Shown: one piece after another, positions 21,771 to 32,600 of the stretch
Layout of the letters: each line of letters begins with the position of its first letter
How positions within the stretch are numbered: position 1 is the first letter of the stretch
Made by a program: the position numbers and the translations under genes
Notes under the pieces: model-generated
What the model saw: only the letters and a program-made list of their open reading frames with translations
Database searches by the model: none
What the model was told of the DNA's origin: nothing
Source of the DNA: Lichenostomus cassidix
Lineage: Eukaryota; Chordata; Aves; Passeriformes; Meliphagidae
Direction of reading: 5' to 3'
Assembly: GCA_008360975.2 (NCBI GenBank)
Contig: CM039210.1
Coordinates: 23,149,007 to 23,213,006, forward strand
Length of the DNA: 64,000 bases

Positions 21771-23240
21771 AAGGAGGCCCCAGAAGGCCTGAGAGTGAAC
21801 ATGCTATCTGTAACTTAAAGATAGCCTGATGTCTAACAAAGCCCTTTGAGCTTTTTGGTGCACAAATGACAGCACTGGGTCCTTGGAGTTCTGGCTCAGA
21901 AGGTAGGGGCCTTCAAGAGGCCTGTGGGGTACTTTTCAAAACAACTCAACAATGTCAGCCAGGGATGACCTGGATGCCTGCGAGCCATAGCAGCAACTGT
22001 CCTCCACATCCAAGAGGCGGGGAAATTGACTTTGAGACAATAGATAATGGCATACATTTCACATGCCGTAACCACTGTATTAGGCCAAAAGGGGGAGCAT
22101 TGGCTTTTCCCAAGTCGTATGTTGAAATATCAGACTCTTCTAATAGAGCAAGAAGATATGTGTCTTGGAGTAATGTTATGATAATCCGGTATTCCCCATC
22201 GTTAGCTTATATGCTCAAAAAAAATGTAGTCCTGTCACTTTAACTACACCCAACCGCAGAGAGAAGAGCGGGTTGTTTTGAAAACTTTTTCCGCAAGCCT
22301 CGCTGCGGGGGAGGAAGGGGGATGACGCTCTCTCTCTGGGAAGACGGCGCGCTGAGACAGCTGTCGGAGTAGCCAGCTCTGTTTCTTTTTTCTTTTTTCA
22401 TCAATTTTTCTTCATTTGGACCCTCTTTTTCGATCTGCTTTGTCGCCCCCAAAACCCAAAAGGGCTTGGAGGACAACAGAGCTTCCGGGCAACTCTGCCC
22501 AGCCCCCAAGGGGGAGCCTGAAGAGGAGAAGGTACATCTGAAGAAAAGGACACTAAGATTACCAGCTTTTTATTCAGGTTTAATAACTCCTTTTACCCTG
22601 TTCTCCCCTTCCCCCTGTGCCTTGCAGGGCACTCTGCATGGTTTTGTTAAATAAATAGTTTTTCTTCACTTCCATCTAAGAAATTCTGTTTTGGGTGGGG
22701 GAGGGGAGTGTGTGTTCAGAGCTCTCCTTACCTAGAAAATTTTATCACTAAACCGAGACAATATGGAGCTTAAAGTAACCATAGAGATAAATCCAACCCA
22801 ATTCCTAAGCACCCCGATGCAAGAAGAGCAGCTAACCAATGACTGTTTACAGACAATTGAGGGAGTTTATGCAAGCTGACCAGACCTACAAGACACACCC
22901 ATTGAAGATGCAGAGATAGAGTTCTTTACAGACAGAAGTAGCTTGGTTCAAGATGGAAAACGAAGAGCTGGCTATGTGGTAGTCACAACAACCAAGGTAA
23001 TAGAAACTACACCACTGCCTGGAGACCAATGAACAGAAAGGGCAGAGCTCATAGAGCTACAAAGAGCCCTGGAATTGGCAGCAGGAAAAAGAGTAAACAT
23101 ATGGACCAACTCAAAATATGTTTTTAGCATTGTTCATGCCCATGAAGCTATATGGATTGAAAGAGGTCTATTAACAGCACAAGGATCTCTGATTAAATAT
23201 AAACAAGAAATATTGTAAGAAGTGGCTGTACTACATTGCA
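21771..23240 (+). pseudogene. ERV-2 RT connection and RNase H, split by a solo LTR
   Basis: The connection (KPFELFGAQ near 21,840) is frameshifted and cut at 22,160 by an LTR. RNase H follows at 22,766-23,220: FFTDRSSLVQDGKRRAGYVV near 22,922 keeps the first aspartate, RAELIELQRAL near 23,044 keeps the glutamate, and the third position reads Asn (WTNSKYVF near 23,103). Stops split the frame several times. Confidence 0.82.
22161..22760 (+). mobile_element. Solo LTR S, perfect 5-bp TSD
   Basis: Starts TGTCTTGGAG and ends AACCGAGACA; TSD ATATG at 22,156-22,160 and 22,761-22,765. It has an AATAAATAG poly(A) signal near 22,650. The same LTR occurs on the minus strand as 33,429-33,602 plus 39,452-39,881, where it follows an ERVL integrase remnant, so this is an ERVL LTR. 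Confidence 0.94.
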
Positions 23241-24171
23241 AAGCACACCAACATGTGGATTCCCAAATTCATGTGGGAAATAGACTTGCAGGTAAAGCCG
23301 CAGGAGAGGTTGCGCAACAAAGGTATCCTGGCATTAATGCCTGAGAAAGCTATTTTACTTCCAGAAGTTAACCCTGGACAGAGTCAAGCAGATTTAAAAT
23401 TAGATACTTATCTAAAAGCCCAGAATAAAGAGAGTGGATGGCTAGTGACTCCCAACAATCAGGTCATAATCCCACCACAATTGATGTTACAAATTGTAAA
23501 GGAGCAAACTCAGTGGGGAATTGGTGCTATGGTGACAAGTCTATGGACTCAGATACTCAGTGTCCATATGATGAAGATTGTCAAGTCTATTACAGAAAAA
23601 TGTCCAATATGTCTTAAAAATAACCCTTTGAATTTAAAAGGCATCACCTCCAGGTATCACTAAAAGAGGAAACACTCCTGGAGATTGCTGATAAATTGAT
23701 TTCTCTGAGCTACCATGCCAGCAAGAATACAGGTATCTTCTAGTATTAGTAGACACTTTCCTGGGTGACCAGAAGCTTTCCCCTGCCACACCAACAAGGC
23801 TAGGGAAGTCATCAAGGTACTCCTCAAAGAGATCATACCCAGGTTTGAAATGCCTATAGGGAAGTCATCTGATAGAGGACCTCATTTAGTATCTCATGTG
23901 TTACAGCAACTTAGTAAGCAGTTTAGTTGGGGATATCCTAGAATAAATTAGAAGGTTTATCATTCTCTCAGAACTTCTTACCCTAGACCCCAGTTCATTC
24001 ATTTCAGCCTGAAGATCAAGTATACATCAAGACCCGGAAATGGGAACCACTTTAGGAGCAGTGGTTACCCTAATACTTTACCATCATCCAAGTCCACAGA
24101 ACATCAACTGTGGGGGAAAGCTGTCACAGTAAAGGACTGGAGAACTACGTGGAGTGAAAGGAATAAGGGAG
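23241..24171 (+). pseudogene. ERV-2 integrase, broken
   Basis: The N-terminal zinc-binding region is open at 23,253-23,663 (PPQLMLQIVKEQTQWGIGAM, then CPICLKNNP near 23,600). The core is scattered over frames: PCHTNKAREVIKVLLKEIIP near 23,786 and SSDRGPHLVSHVL near 23,866. A C-terminal remnant near 24,012 reads EDQVYIKTRKWEPL. The final purine run (GAAAGGAATAAGGGAG, about 24,156-24,171) is the polypurine tract. No env is present. Confidence 0.8.
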
Positions 24172-24625
24172 TGTCTTTACAAACAAATGACTGATAAAGA
24201 TAAGACCTGAGTCTGCTGGTAAGATAAGATTGATACTGAGAGATAAAAGAAACAATGGGAAGGATTTCCATAGGAATTTCCCTAATTTGACTTACCCAAG
24301 ACTGTGTTAATGAACTACAAAACAGAGACATAAGAAAAAGAAGAAAAGGGGAATGTGAATTGAGGGTGTCTGTATAAGGGGGGATGTATATTAATTAGGC
24401 ATTCCGGGAAGTCTGTACCTCTCGAGTACCTCAGCCAATGGGGAAAGAGAGAGGGAACTGCGGCTGAGAATTAGGATAAAAGGGGCTGCATCCTCTATCA
24501 ATTTGAGAGAGACCCCATGGGAAATGCCCATGACCTCTCCCTTTATTCATTCATAAAGTTACAGGACTCCTCTGTCTCCTTTTTGAACATAAACCTCTGG
24601 TGTTCGTGGATTAATTTTCCTGACA
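24172..24625 (+). mobile_element. ERV-2 3' LTR (LTR E)
   Basis: Starts TGTCTTTACAAAC after the polypurine tract and ends TTTTCCTGACA, giving TGTC...GACA inverted ends. It has a GGATAAAAGGGG promoter motif near 24,474 and CATAAAG plus ACATAAACC near the 3' end. A second copy lies at 51,985-52,432. Confidence 0.9.
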
Positions 24626-25839
24626 CCCAGTGTGGTAGTTTTGATTGGCCCAAAACATCAGAAAGGTATCTTTAACATCTAAGAGAAATTTAAACCCATC
24701 AGAAGCTGTTGTGGTGGGCTTGGGGAAGTGTCTGAGGGGTGGGGAGTGGCACAAAGATGGCTCCTGTGTGTCCTGAGTGAAAGTTCTGGAAGTTTTTCAC
24801 CAAGTCCAGCAAAGCCAATCTCTGATGGCTCTAAAAGCGATAGACATGCTGCCGGCCAAGTGTGGGCCAATTAGAAGCGCTAGTTATGCCTCTGTGAAAA
24901 CATATTTAAGAAAAAATCAAAACAAGGTAGGCACACACTTCTTGTAGTTAAAAGAAGAAGAAGAAGTGGAAGTAAAAATATGTGAAGGGAAAACAACATG
25001 GAGACACCAAGGTCAGTGAAGAAGGTAGGGAAGGAGGTGCTCCAGGTGCCGGAGCTGAAAACCCTCTGCTAGCTGTGGTGAAGACCATGGGGGGAGCAGG
25101 AGGTCCCCCTGCAGCCCATGGAGTCCACAAGGATACAGAAATCCCCCCACAGCCCACACCAGAGGAGCAGGTGGATGCCTGGAGGAAGCTGTGAACCAGT
25201 TAGAGTCTCATATAAAGAGTTAAAACTGCAAAGGCCTTGCAAGGGAGAGAAAGGCCTTGCTCCTGAGATAGACGCAGGCTAGCCTCGGCTCAGGAGAGTC
25301 TGTACCTTATGGACAAAAGAACTCATGTTGCAGCAGAATTTGGGCGAAATGTTGCTCGTGAGATTAGACCCACGCCAAAGAAGTTCCCAGAGGACTGTCT
25401 CTCATGAGAGGGACCCCGTGGCTGAGTAGAGAACCCCTCTCCCTGATGGACTGACCAGAGAACAAACCCCTTACCCTGCCCCCTGCCCGTGTTGTTAATT
25501 TGAAAAGAGGGAGGGGGAGTGAGCAGAAAGACTGCTTCTTAAGAGGGAGGGAGTGAGATCAGAGAAACTGTCTAGAAAAAGAGAGAGAAATAAGTAGAAA
25601 TGAAGAATATTTGTAGTAGAAGAATTGTAGTGATGAATAAATTTATAGACCTGCTCTATAGACTAAAAAATACCCCACACCCTGCCCCCTACCCGAGCTG
25701 TTAGTTGGAAGGAGGGAGGAGGGGTGAGTAGAAAATGCTGTCTTAAGAGGGAAGGAGTGAGTAAACAAAATAGTGTATGAAAAGCTTATTTTTACCTCTC
25801 AATTATCCTCCAACTCTGTTAGTAATTAAATCACTTTTC

Positions 25840-26463
25840 TATTGTGATAATGGCTGCAAGTTCCCCACACTCCTTTCTTAACGACTGTACTTGTCACCTA
25901 TTGTCCTGCCTTCCCTACTCCACACAGTCCTAGCCACTCCCCCAGTTTTCCCTATTGGTTCCTGTACCCTAACCCCACGTGGCCCTGGCCACTCCCTCGG
26001 GTTTCCCCTATTGGTTCCTGTACTCCTAACTCCGCCTGTGTACCTCCCCTGTACCCAGAGGTCACTGGGCCTGTGTGCTGTCCCTGCCCCTCTCTGTTTC
26101 CCTATAAAACCCCTTACCCTCCGCCATCTTGCTGTCTATGCTCCACGTGTGTTTATGCTTCACATGTGCTGAGCATGTGAGGCCTTCGCCCTCGAGGCAT
26201 CTCTGCCTCGGGGAGGTCGTTGGCCTCTGCTGCACCATGCGAATAAACATCTTCCATGGACACAACGCATAGACCCTCCTCGCCTCCTTTATCACCGCCG
26301 GTTGTGGAAGCAGACGAACCAGAGCTAGCCTTATGGCTCCCTGGCCGGTAAGAGCACAGTGTCCAGCCCTGGGACAGAGGGTTTGGAGCACTGAGGTGCT
26401 GAACCGGGCTGGGTAGAGAAGCTCTAGGGTAAAGTCTGCTGTAACATCCTCCAAACCGCAACA
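25840..26463 (+). mobile_element. ERV-C 5' LTR
   Basis: It begins TATTGTGATAATGGCTGC and ends CCGCAACA. CCCTATAAAACCCC near 26,100 is the TATA box, and GAATAAACATC near 26,240 is the poly(A) signal. Confidence 0.93.
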
Positions 26464-26465
26464 AA

Positions 26466-26483
26466 TGGCGCCCAACGTGGGGC
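26466..26483 (+). other. ERV-C primer-binding site (tRNA-Lys type)
   Basis: TGGCGCCCAACGTGGGGC, two bases after the 5' LTR. It matches the tRNA-Lys(1,2)-type primer site known from betaretroviruses and related ERVs. Confidence 0.9.
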
Positions 26484-28089
26484 AGAAGCCACCCTGGAAA
26501 GCGTCCCCCTGCAGCCGCAACTGCGGCAGGGGAGTAGTCGCATTTGGGAAGCCATTTCCCCGACGAGAAGCTTGCATTCAGCAAGAAGACCGAAGGGGCG
26601 GCCGGTAGCCTCTGGAAAAAAATCGCGCTTTTCAAGGAGGTCGGCCGAACGGCGGTGGACCATCCCGAGTGCTTTTTTTTTGATTCTCCGTGCTTGGTAA
26701 GCCCTCTGGAAAGCCCCTTGGGAGGGGAGCCGGTGAAGGCCTGGTCGGCTTGGTATGGGAGTCCCTTTTTTCTTTTTAGTTTGTTCTTTTTGCCTCGGGG
26801 TGGGTGGAGGGTTAGAGGTGGTGTCTTGTCGAGGTGAAGGGAGTCGCGCTCCATGCGAAATCTCGACAAGAAAAAACCCACTTCTAACAAGGGGAGACCT
26901 AAGTTTTGTGCCCCCATTTTGGGAGAAGTTTTTCTTATAAAATTAGACATATTTTATAAGGAATGGGGAATCAGCTGTTGTGTGGGAAGTTTTTGCGCGC
27001 GAGAGATAAAGTAAACTAATCTGTGTTTTGTTTTATTTAGTTATCTGGCAATGAAAAACCGTTGTTCTCTCCCCAATAACCACCTTCCCCTGCATGTATC
27101 CCCCAACATGGTGCCGGCCATGTGTTGGTGGCACCTCCTCCTCCACCAGCTCGTGCTCCCCCTCTGTCCCTCAGGAGACAGCTGATCGTATGTTTTTCAG
27201 CCTCTCCTGTCCCTTTCCCGGGTTAGGACTGATCACTCTAACTCGAGATCCCTGCTAACCTCCTTTCCTGTGCCCCAAACCTCAGCCGAGCTGACTCCAC
27301 ATGTTTTCCAATATGGCACCGGCCGCATGGTCAGGCACGCCATGTTGTCTTCTTCCCCTTGAAATTTTCCCGGGCTTGCCGAAGCCCCGCCCCCTGCATC
27401 CCTCGTGTTCCGTTGTAGCCCCTCCCCCCGCATCGGTGGGCGCTCGCTTTGGTTACAGATCCCTCCCCATCTGAGTGTTTCTCTTCAGTGCGGGCCCCTC
27501 CTCCCATCCTCTCAGGTGTTCCCTCTCAGCCAGAAGCAGCTATGGCCTGGCTGGGAGCGGAGCCGCATCTCCAGTTGCCCGCGGCAGGCTCGGAGGAGCC
27601 AGTGGGGCTGCACCTCTAGCTCCCCGCGGCGGACACTGCCCCCGGAGCCTAGTGGAGCTGCACCAGAGCAGTCCCTGAAGCTGTGCTGCTGTCCGGCCGT
27701 GCTGAGGCCTAGTGGAACTGTTCCAGACCCGGCAGAGCCACAGCAGGGAAGAGCTGTGTGTCACCCAGTGGAGCTGCGCTGCGTCCAAAGTTTTCTCCCT
27801 CTCCTAAGCTGAGAAAGACTTCGGTGACAACCCCGTTGCTGCTGCAAACCCTGCCTTCATCTTAGCAGCCCCAGCAAAAGAAAAACAGACTACAAACATG
27901 ACTGCAGTCCGAAAATTCAGCCTGTACTGAATTCCAACATCAAAATCAGCCAGCTGCATCATCGTTTTCCCCATACTCACAACAAAACTAATTTTGTTAT
28001 TGCTTTACGTTGTTGTTGTTTTACCATTTTCCTGTTTAAAAATTTGCTATGAAAGTTTCTAGGAAAAGCCTTTCCCTCTTTAATTTAGT
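26484..28089 (+). pseudogene. ERV-C internal region with truncated gag start
   Basis: A GC-rich leader is followed by an ATG at 26,963 opening an 18-codon frame that starts Met-Gly, a myristoylation-type Gag N-terminus, and stops at 27,017-27,019. From there to the purine tract I see no protease, polymerase, integrase or envelope motif. The GC-rich block at 27,400-27,810 has open frames on both strands but no family resemblance. It could be deleted ERV sequence or acquired DNA. Confidence 0.7.
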
Positions 28090-28103
28090 AAAAAATGGGG
28101 AAA
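28090..28103 (+). other. ERV-C polypurine tract
   Basis: AAAAAATGGGGAAA lies directly before the 3' LTR. Confidence 0.75.
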
Positions 28104-28727
28104 TATTGTGATAATGGCTGCAAGTTCCCCACACTCCTTTCTTAACGACTGTACTTGTCACCTATTGTCCTGCCTTCCCTACTCCACACAGTCCTAGCCA
28201 CTCCCCCAGTTTTCCCTATTGGTTCCTGTACCCTAACCCCACGTGGCCCTGGCCACTCCCTCGGGTTTCCCCTATTGGTTCCTGTACTCCTAACTCTGCC
28301 TGTGTACCTCCCCTGTACCCAGAGGTCACTGGGCCTGTGTGCTGTCCCTGCCCCTCTCTGTTTCCCTATAAAACCCCTTACCCTCCGCCATCTTGCTGTC
28401 TATGCTCCACGTGTGTTTATGCTTCACATGTGCTGAGCATGTGAGGCCTTCGCCCTCGAGGCATCTCTGCCTCGGGGAGGTCGTTGGCCTCTGCTGCACC
28501 ATGCGAATAAACATCTTCCATGGACACAACGCATAGACCCTCCTCGCCTCCTTTATCACCGCCGGTTGTGGAAGCAGACGAACCAGAGCTAGCCTTATGG
28601 CTCCCTGGCCGGTAAGAGCACAGTGTCCAGCCCTGGGACAGAGGGTTTGGAGCACTGAGGTGCTGAACCGGGCTGGGTAGAGAAGCTCTAGGGTAAAGTC
28701 TGCTGTAACATCCTCCAAACCGCAACA
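28104..28727 (+). mobile_element. ERV-C 3' LTR
   Basis: Same length and ends as the 5' copy, with one visible base difference. It is followed directly by the TSD CTTTTC. Confidence 0.93.
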
Positions 28728-28917
28728 CTTTTCAACTTTAAGTTTAGAGCCTGTCTGCCCTTTTCTTCCGTGCATCCTCCTACCAGTGTCCTTTCTCATT
28801 TAACTCATGAGATTGCTGTGTGTTTTTACAGTTTTTTCTTTCCCCTCTCCTGCATGTCTGCAGCAAGAGAGAGTCAGGGTGCTTAGCGTTTAGTCAAGAT
28901 CAAACCCCGACACCCAG

Positions 28918-29711
28918 TAACTGGGAAATCCTACGGTGTGTCCCCCTTGCAGGCCACAAGGCTCCCCCACTTCACTCTGAGAGTAACCCAGCTTTTATAC
29001 TGTTAAACAAACAAGCTGACATAACTTCTAATTGATTTATAACTGAGGTGGGTGCAAATTGCATTCTTAAGACACAGGTGAGTCTGAGGTGTACACATCA
29101 ATTAAAATTTTGCACCAATGTTTCCACTGAGAGTACGTTTGAAGTACAACCAAGTTGTACTAAGTATATTTTATCATTAACAAAATACAAGTCAAACAGC
29201 ACTTATCGTTCTTTGAATTATGCAGTTTTCCATTGACTTTTAACTGGTTTTGGCTTTTCTGCATAAAGAGGGTTCTTCAGGAAATCCTGGGCCTTAAAGT
29301 CAAACTGCACAGACCAGTCCCATACAGTAAGAAATCTGAAAGGACTGCTTTGTGTCTTGAGGATTTCACCAATCTGCCAAAACAAGCAGGTTATAGTTAA
29401 GACTGCTAGAAAGGAATTCTGACCAAGTCAAGGTGAAATTAGGAAACTGGCTTTTCATAGAAGAGGCCACAGAGTTGCAACAACATTCATAATTTCTATA
29501 TATTTAATAGCTGAACAACTTTATTAGATCCAGGTGAATACAGAGATGAAGGCTATCAATGTAGTATTCTCTAACTTCAGACAGTATTTCATTTCAACAG
29601 TGTGATTAGACAGTACCAAGGATGCCTTTCACAGTTAAAAACAAGATTAAATAATCTGAGCAAAAAAAACCCCGAGGTTTTGAACATTGGGCAGTAGATA
29701 GACATTTGAAC
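28918..29711. other. Flanking sequence without recognised feature
   Basis: AT-rich sequence between LTR D and provirus ERV-H. Short open frames carry no motif. It may be old host sequence. Confidence 0.5.
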
Positions 29712-29715
29712 TCCT

Positions 29716-30091
29716 TGTGAGAAACGATGCCTCACTACTTAAATTTTGAAAGAGTTTATTCACTCTTTTTCAGAATACAAATAATGATAAGAGGCTTAGA
29801 ATGGCTGTCTGCCTTTATACAATGCAAAGTGCAGCGCTGGGTGCTTAGCCACCAATGGGGTAGCCAGAGGCATGCCTTCTGGCTAGGGGATACAGCTTTT
29901 ATAAGCCCCCTAACCCCGCCTCCTTCAGGTGCTCCGATTGGCTCGTTGTCTTCTGATGGATTGGCTGCTTGCCCCACCCTCTTCTGTCTTAACCATCACA
30001 CTTAAAATTAGACATAACATATTAACAAATAACCATAACAAAAACCTCATAACCCTTTACGAAAGCAAACTCCGTGATTTCATTTATAACA
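29716..30091 (-). mobile_element. ERV-H 3' LTR
   Basis: On the minus strand it starts TGTTATAAATG and ends CATCGTTTCTCACA. TATA box GGCTTATAAAAGC near 29,905 and poly(A) signal GAATAAACTC near 29,760. Uninterrupted counterpart of the 5' LTR. Confidence 0.92.
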
Positions 30092-30113
30092 AATCCCTCC
30101 TCTTTCTTTTTGT
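30092..30113 (-). other. ERV-H polypurine tract
   Basis: Minus-strand purine run AAAAAGAAAGAGGAGGGATT ends directly at the 3' LTR start. Confidence 0.85.
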
Positions 30114-30156
30114 TACAACATTTGGCTTTCATAATCATCTGCGATTCAAAACAGAT

Positions 30157-30400
30157 CTAACCTTCTTGGTCTGGAAATTCACCGCCTGTTTTTTGAGCAT
30201 ATGGTCTAACATTTTTGGCCAGCCAATACACTTTAATCTGATAACATGGCCCACAGAAGTTTGGGTCAGCTCCAAGAGGATGAACTATGACCATAAAGAG
30301 TAGAGGTACCATTAGCCTGAGCTGAGGCACCCTTCCTCCCACCATTCCTGCAGGGTTGCAGCCTGCAGAGGGGATGTCACGAGGCAAGGACAACTACCAC
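30157..30400 (-). pseudogene. ERV-H env N-terminal remnant
   Basis: A 78-codon open frame has a hydrophobic stretch (LRLMVPLLFMVIVHPLGA) followed by DPNFCGPC, which looks like a signal peptide and the start of a surface glycoprotein. It stops at about 30,157, and the polypurine tract follows within 50 bp, so the rest of env is deleted. Sequence between here and the pol end (30,400-30,680) shows nothing recognisable. Confidence 0.55.
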
Positions 30401-30680
30401 TTCCATGGCTTCCTCTCACCTTCTACTTCTGTCCTCCTATTCAGGCCCATATTCTCCTTCTCTTGGTCTCAGACCTGTGAATGCTAACAACTAGGCTGGT
30501 TAGTCAGGATGTTTTTATTAACAATTTTTCAGGCAATGAAGGTTCAGCTACTTCTGAAGAAGTAAGATATAAACTTCAACTTCAATTAAATGAGCTTAGA
30601 TTTAGAGTCTAATATCAATCACACAAGATTGTTAACAGTATCAGGAACAGTAATACCATTAATTCATTCAGTCTCTGGGT

Positions 30681-32600
30681 TTATCTTGGTTGACTGTCTG
30701 CTTGTGGTCTTTTCTTTAGGATGACTGTGAGGTTTCCGGGTGGTGATGTCACTGTCCAGTCCTCAGGCTGTTCTACCGGTCCCTTTATTCGGGTGGTATG
30801 CACCCAGCCTTTTTCTTGGGTCCTTACGGCTGCTTTGGTGGTTAGCTGTACCTGAAATGGACCCTCCCATTGAGGAGTTAGGGAGTTCACTTTCCAGGTC
30901 TTTACCAACACCTAGTTACCAGGATGAACTTTGTGAATTTTAAAATCTAGGGGAGTTCTCTGGGGGATTGTCTTGGTTTGAAAGACAGGTGTCTGCTAAG
31001 AGAGGTTGAACCCTTCCTTAGGACAGAGAATGTGATTTCCCCTCCCTCTGAATTATTTTAATTTTGAAATCAAGGGCTTTCAGGCAAAGATATGGGAAAA
31101 GGAATAACAGTTCTTTACTAGTACCTATAAACAAGCAATAACAATAATAGCAACCACAAATAGAACCAGAAACCAATAGCAGATGACTTTTTGAGCTGCT
31201 GAGCACTTTCCCGTGTGGTGTAATCATGGTCGCAAGCAGCAGGGGCGCTGTTGAGCTCCCGGCCGGGCAGGGCAGGTGCGATGACTGCCGAGCGGCTGCA
31301 GGTGGTGCTGTGGCGCTGGGTCAGGTCAACCTCACGCAGCTGGTAATGGCGGAAAAGGCTGAGAAGCAGGCAGCCAGGCAGCTCAGAGTGGCAAAGTGGG
31401 GTGGCAGGGGGGCTGGGGCTGGGTCTCCCAGGCTAGCCAGGGAGGTAGCAAGGATTCTGCAGTCACGGCAGATGCCGCAGTCTCGTGTAGCGAAAACGGA
31501 GCGGGCAGCAGGGACAGCTGGACTCCCCGGCAGCTGCTGCAAGAAACACAGCCAGGAAAACGTGCACTCACAGTGGGAAAGAGGTTGAATCAAAGCTCAC
31601 CCAGCCAGGAGGAGAAGACAGAGCACAGTTGGATCTCCTGCGGTCGCAGCCAGAAGCAAAGAGCAGTCCCTTTCCTCCCGGTGTCCAACGGACGAGTGCC
31701 AGTCCCAAATGGCCGGCTGCCTCCTCCCCTTGCCCCACCTAGCACACTCTTTTGTCTCTTACAAAAGATTTGATGGGTCTAATCACCCAGATCATTGTTG
31801 CTTAGTAACAGGGATGGAGAAAAAATTCCAATGTCCCCCAACCTCTGACAGGGATCAATCCTCGTGATCTCAGATTCTCCAGATTTTTAGCGATGGTAGT
31901 CAAATATTTATCGGTGCAGGCTTCTCCGCCTTCCCGAGTGGCCATTTCATGCTTATTGATCATGAAAGGCAGCCCAAACAACATCTCATAGGGTGAGACC
32001 CCTAAATCTGCTCTTGGCTGAGTTTGAATCCTCAATAAGGCCAAGGGCAGACATTTAATCCAAGACATTTTAGTTTCCAACATCAATTTTGTCAGAGTCA
32101 CTTTTAAGGTTTGATTTATTTTTTCCACTCAGACAGAACTTTGTGGATGCCAAGGGGTGGGAAATTTCCATTCAATGCCAACATTTTTAGCCAATTTCTG
32201 TAAAATTTGGGAGGTAAAGTGGGTTCCTCGGTCCGAATCTATTTTATTTATAATACCATACCTGGGGACAATGTGTTCTAATAACACTTTGCTCACTGCA
32301 TTTGCTGTTGCATTTACAGTTGGTACTGCCTCCACCCAGTGTATAAGATGATCCACAGTCACTAATAAATAAAAGCCTCATGGCTATCCCTAAACCTCCA
32401 GGTATGGTTTTTCTCATCACTTTTCTATTAACCTTTTGGCACACCAAACACCCTTCAGTTACCCTTTTTGCCAATTTGTGCACCCCTACACATCCAAAAG
32501 TCCTTAAAAACTGATCACAAAGGGCTTGTGAGCCCCAATGTGTACTTCGATGTAAACCTTCTAATATCATCTCTCGAGTCAATGCCTTATTTAACATCTG
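30681..32600 (-). pseudogene. ERV-H integrase, split by a solo LTR
   Basis: The N-terminal zinc region is near 32,560-32,440 (HRSTHWGSQAL, then CLVCQKVNR). The core includes DHLIHWVEAVPTVN near 32,355, DSDRGTHFTSQIL near 32,245 and PWHPQSSV near 32,140. LPLALLRIQTQPRADLGVSP near 32,045 continues it. A solo LTR (30,969-31,850) cuts the C-terminal region. The final part (30,681-30,911, QWEGPFQVQLTTKAAVRT) lies beyond it. A stop lies between the core pieces at about 32,129, and frames change. Confidence 0.87.
30969..31850 (-). mobile_element. Solo LTR (family G) in the ERV-H integrase, 5-bp TSD
   Basis: On the minus strand it starts TGTCAGAGGTTGGGGG and ends CAAACCAAGACA. Perfect TSD GGGAT at 30,964-30,968 and 31,851-31,855. 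Related to the plus-strand LTR at 18,183-19,291. Confidence 0.93.

Larger units (their letters stand above)
19292..24625 (+). mobile_element. ERV-2: class I provirus, 5'-truncated, no env
   Basis: A second class I provirus on the plus strand, related to ERV-A in gene order and motifs. It retains a leader, capsid, nucleocapsid, protease, RT, RNase H, integrase, polypurine tract and a 3' LTR. The 5' LTR is missing; a different LTR (G) lies directly upstream. No env is present between integrase and 3' LTR. A 600-bp solo LTR interrupts the RNase H region. Stops, frameshifts and deletions are frequent throughout. Confidence 0.85.
25840..28727 (+). mobile_element. ERV-C: young non-autonomous provirus, tRNA-Lys-type primer site
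   Basis: Two 624-bp LTRs (25,840-26,463 and 28,104-28,727) differ at one base that I can see (C/T near 26,033 and 28,297). They enclose 1,640 bp with no protease, RT or integrase motif. A perfect 6-bp TSD CTTTTC flanks it (25,834-25,839 and 28,728-28,733). A primer-binding site, a short leader, a gag start that dies after 18 codons, and a purine tract remain. With no enzymes of its own it must have been copied by a related betaretrovirus-like (ERVK) element. The LTR begins TATTG instead of TGTTG in both copies. Confidence 0.92.
24631..28912 (+). mobile_element. Solo LTR D, split by provirus ERV-C; 5-bp TSD
   Basis: Starts TGTGGTAGTTTTGATTGG and ends AACCCCGACA. TSD CCCAG lies at 24,626-24,630 and 28,913-28,917. 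The LTR itself is 24,631-25,839 plus 28,734-28,912; ERV-C fills the middle. Comparison with copy D' (10,574-11,912, other strand) confirms that the two halves join. It inserted 5 bp after the end of the ERV-2 3' LTR. Confidence 0.92.

Noticed and set aside
26153..26950. A 265-codon minus-strand open frame
   Set aside because: It runs antisense through the ERV-C 5' LTR, primer site and leader, and its LTR part recurs in the 3' LTR. It has no protein-like motif.
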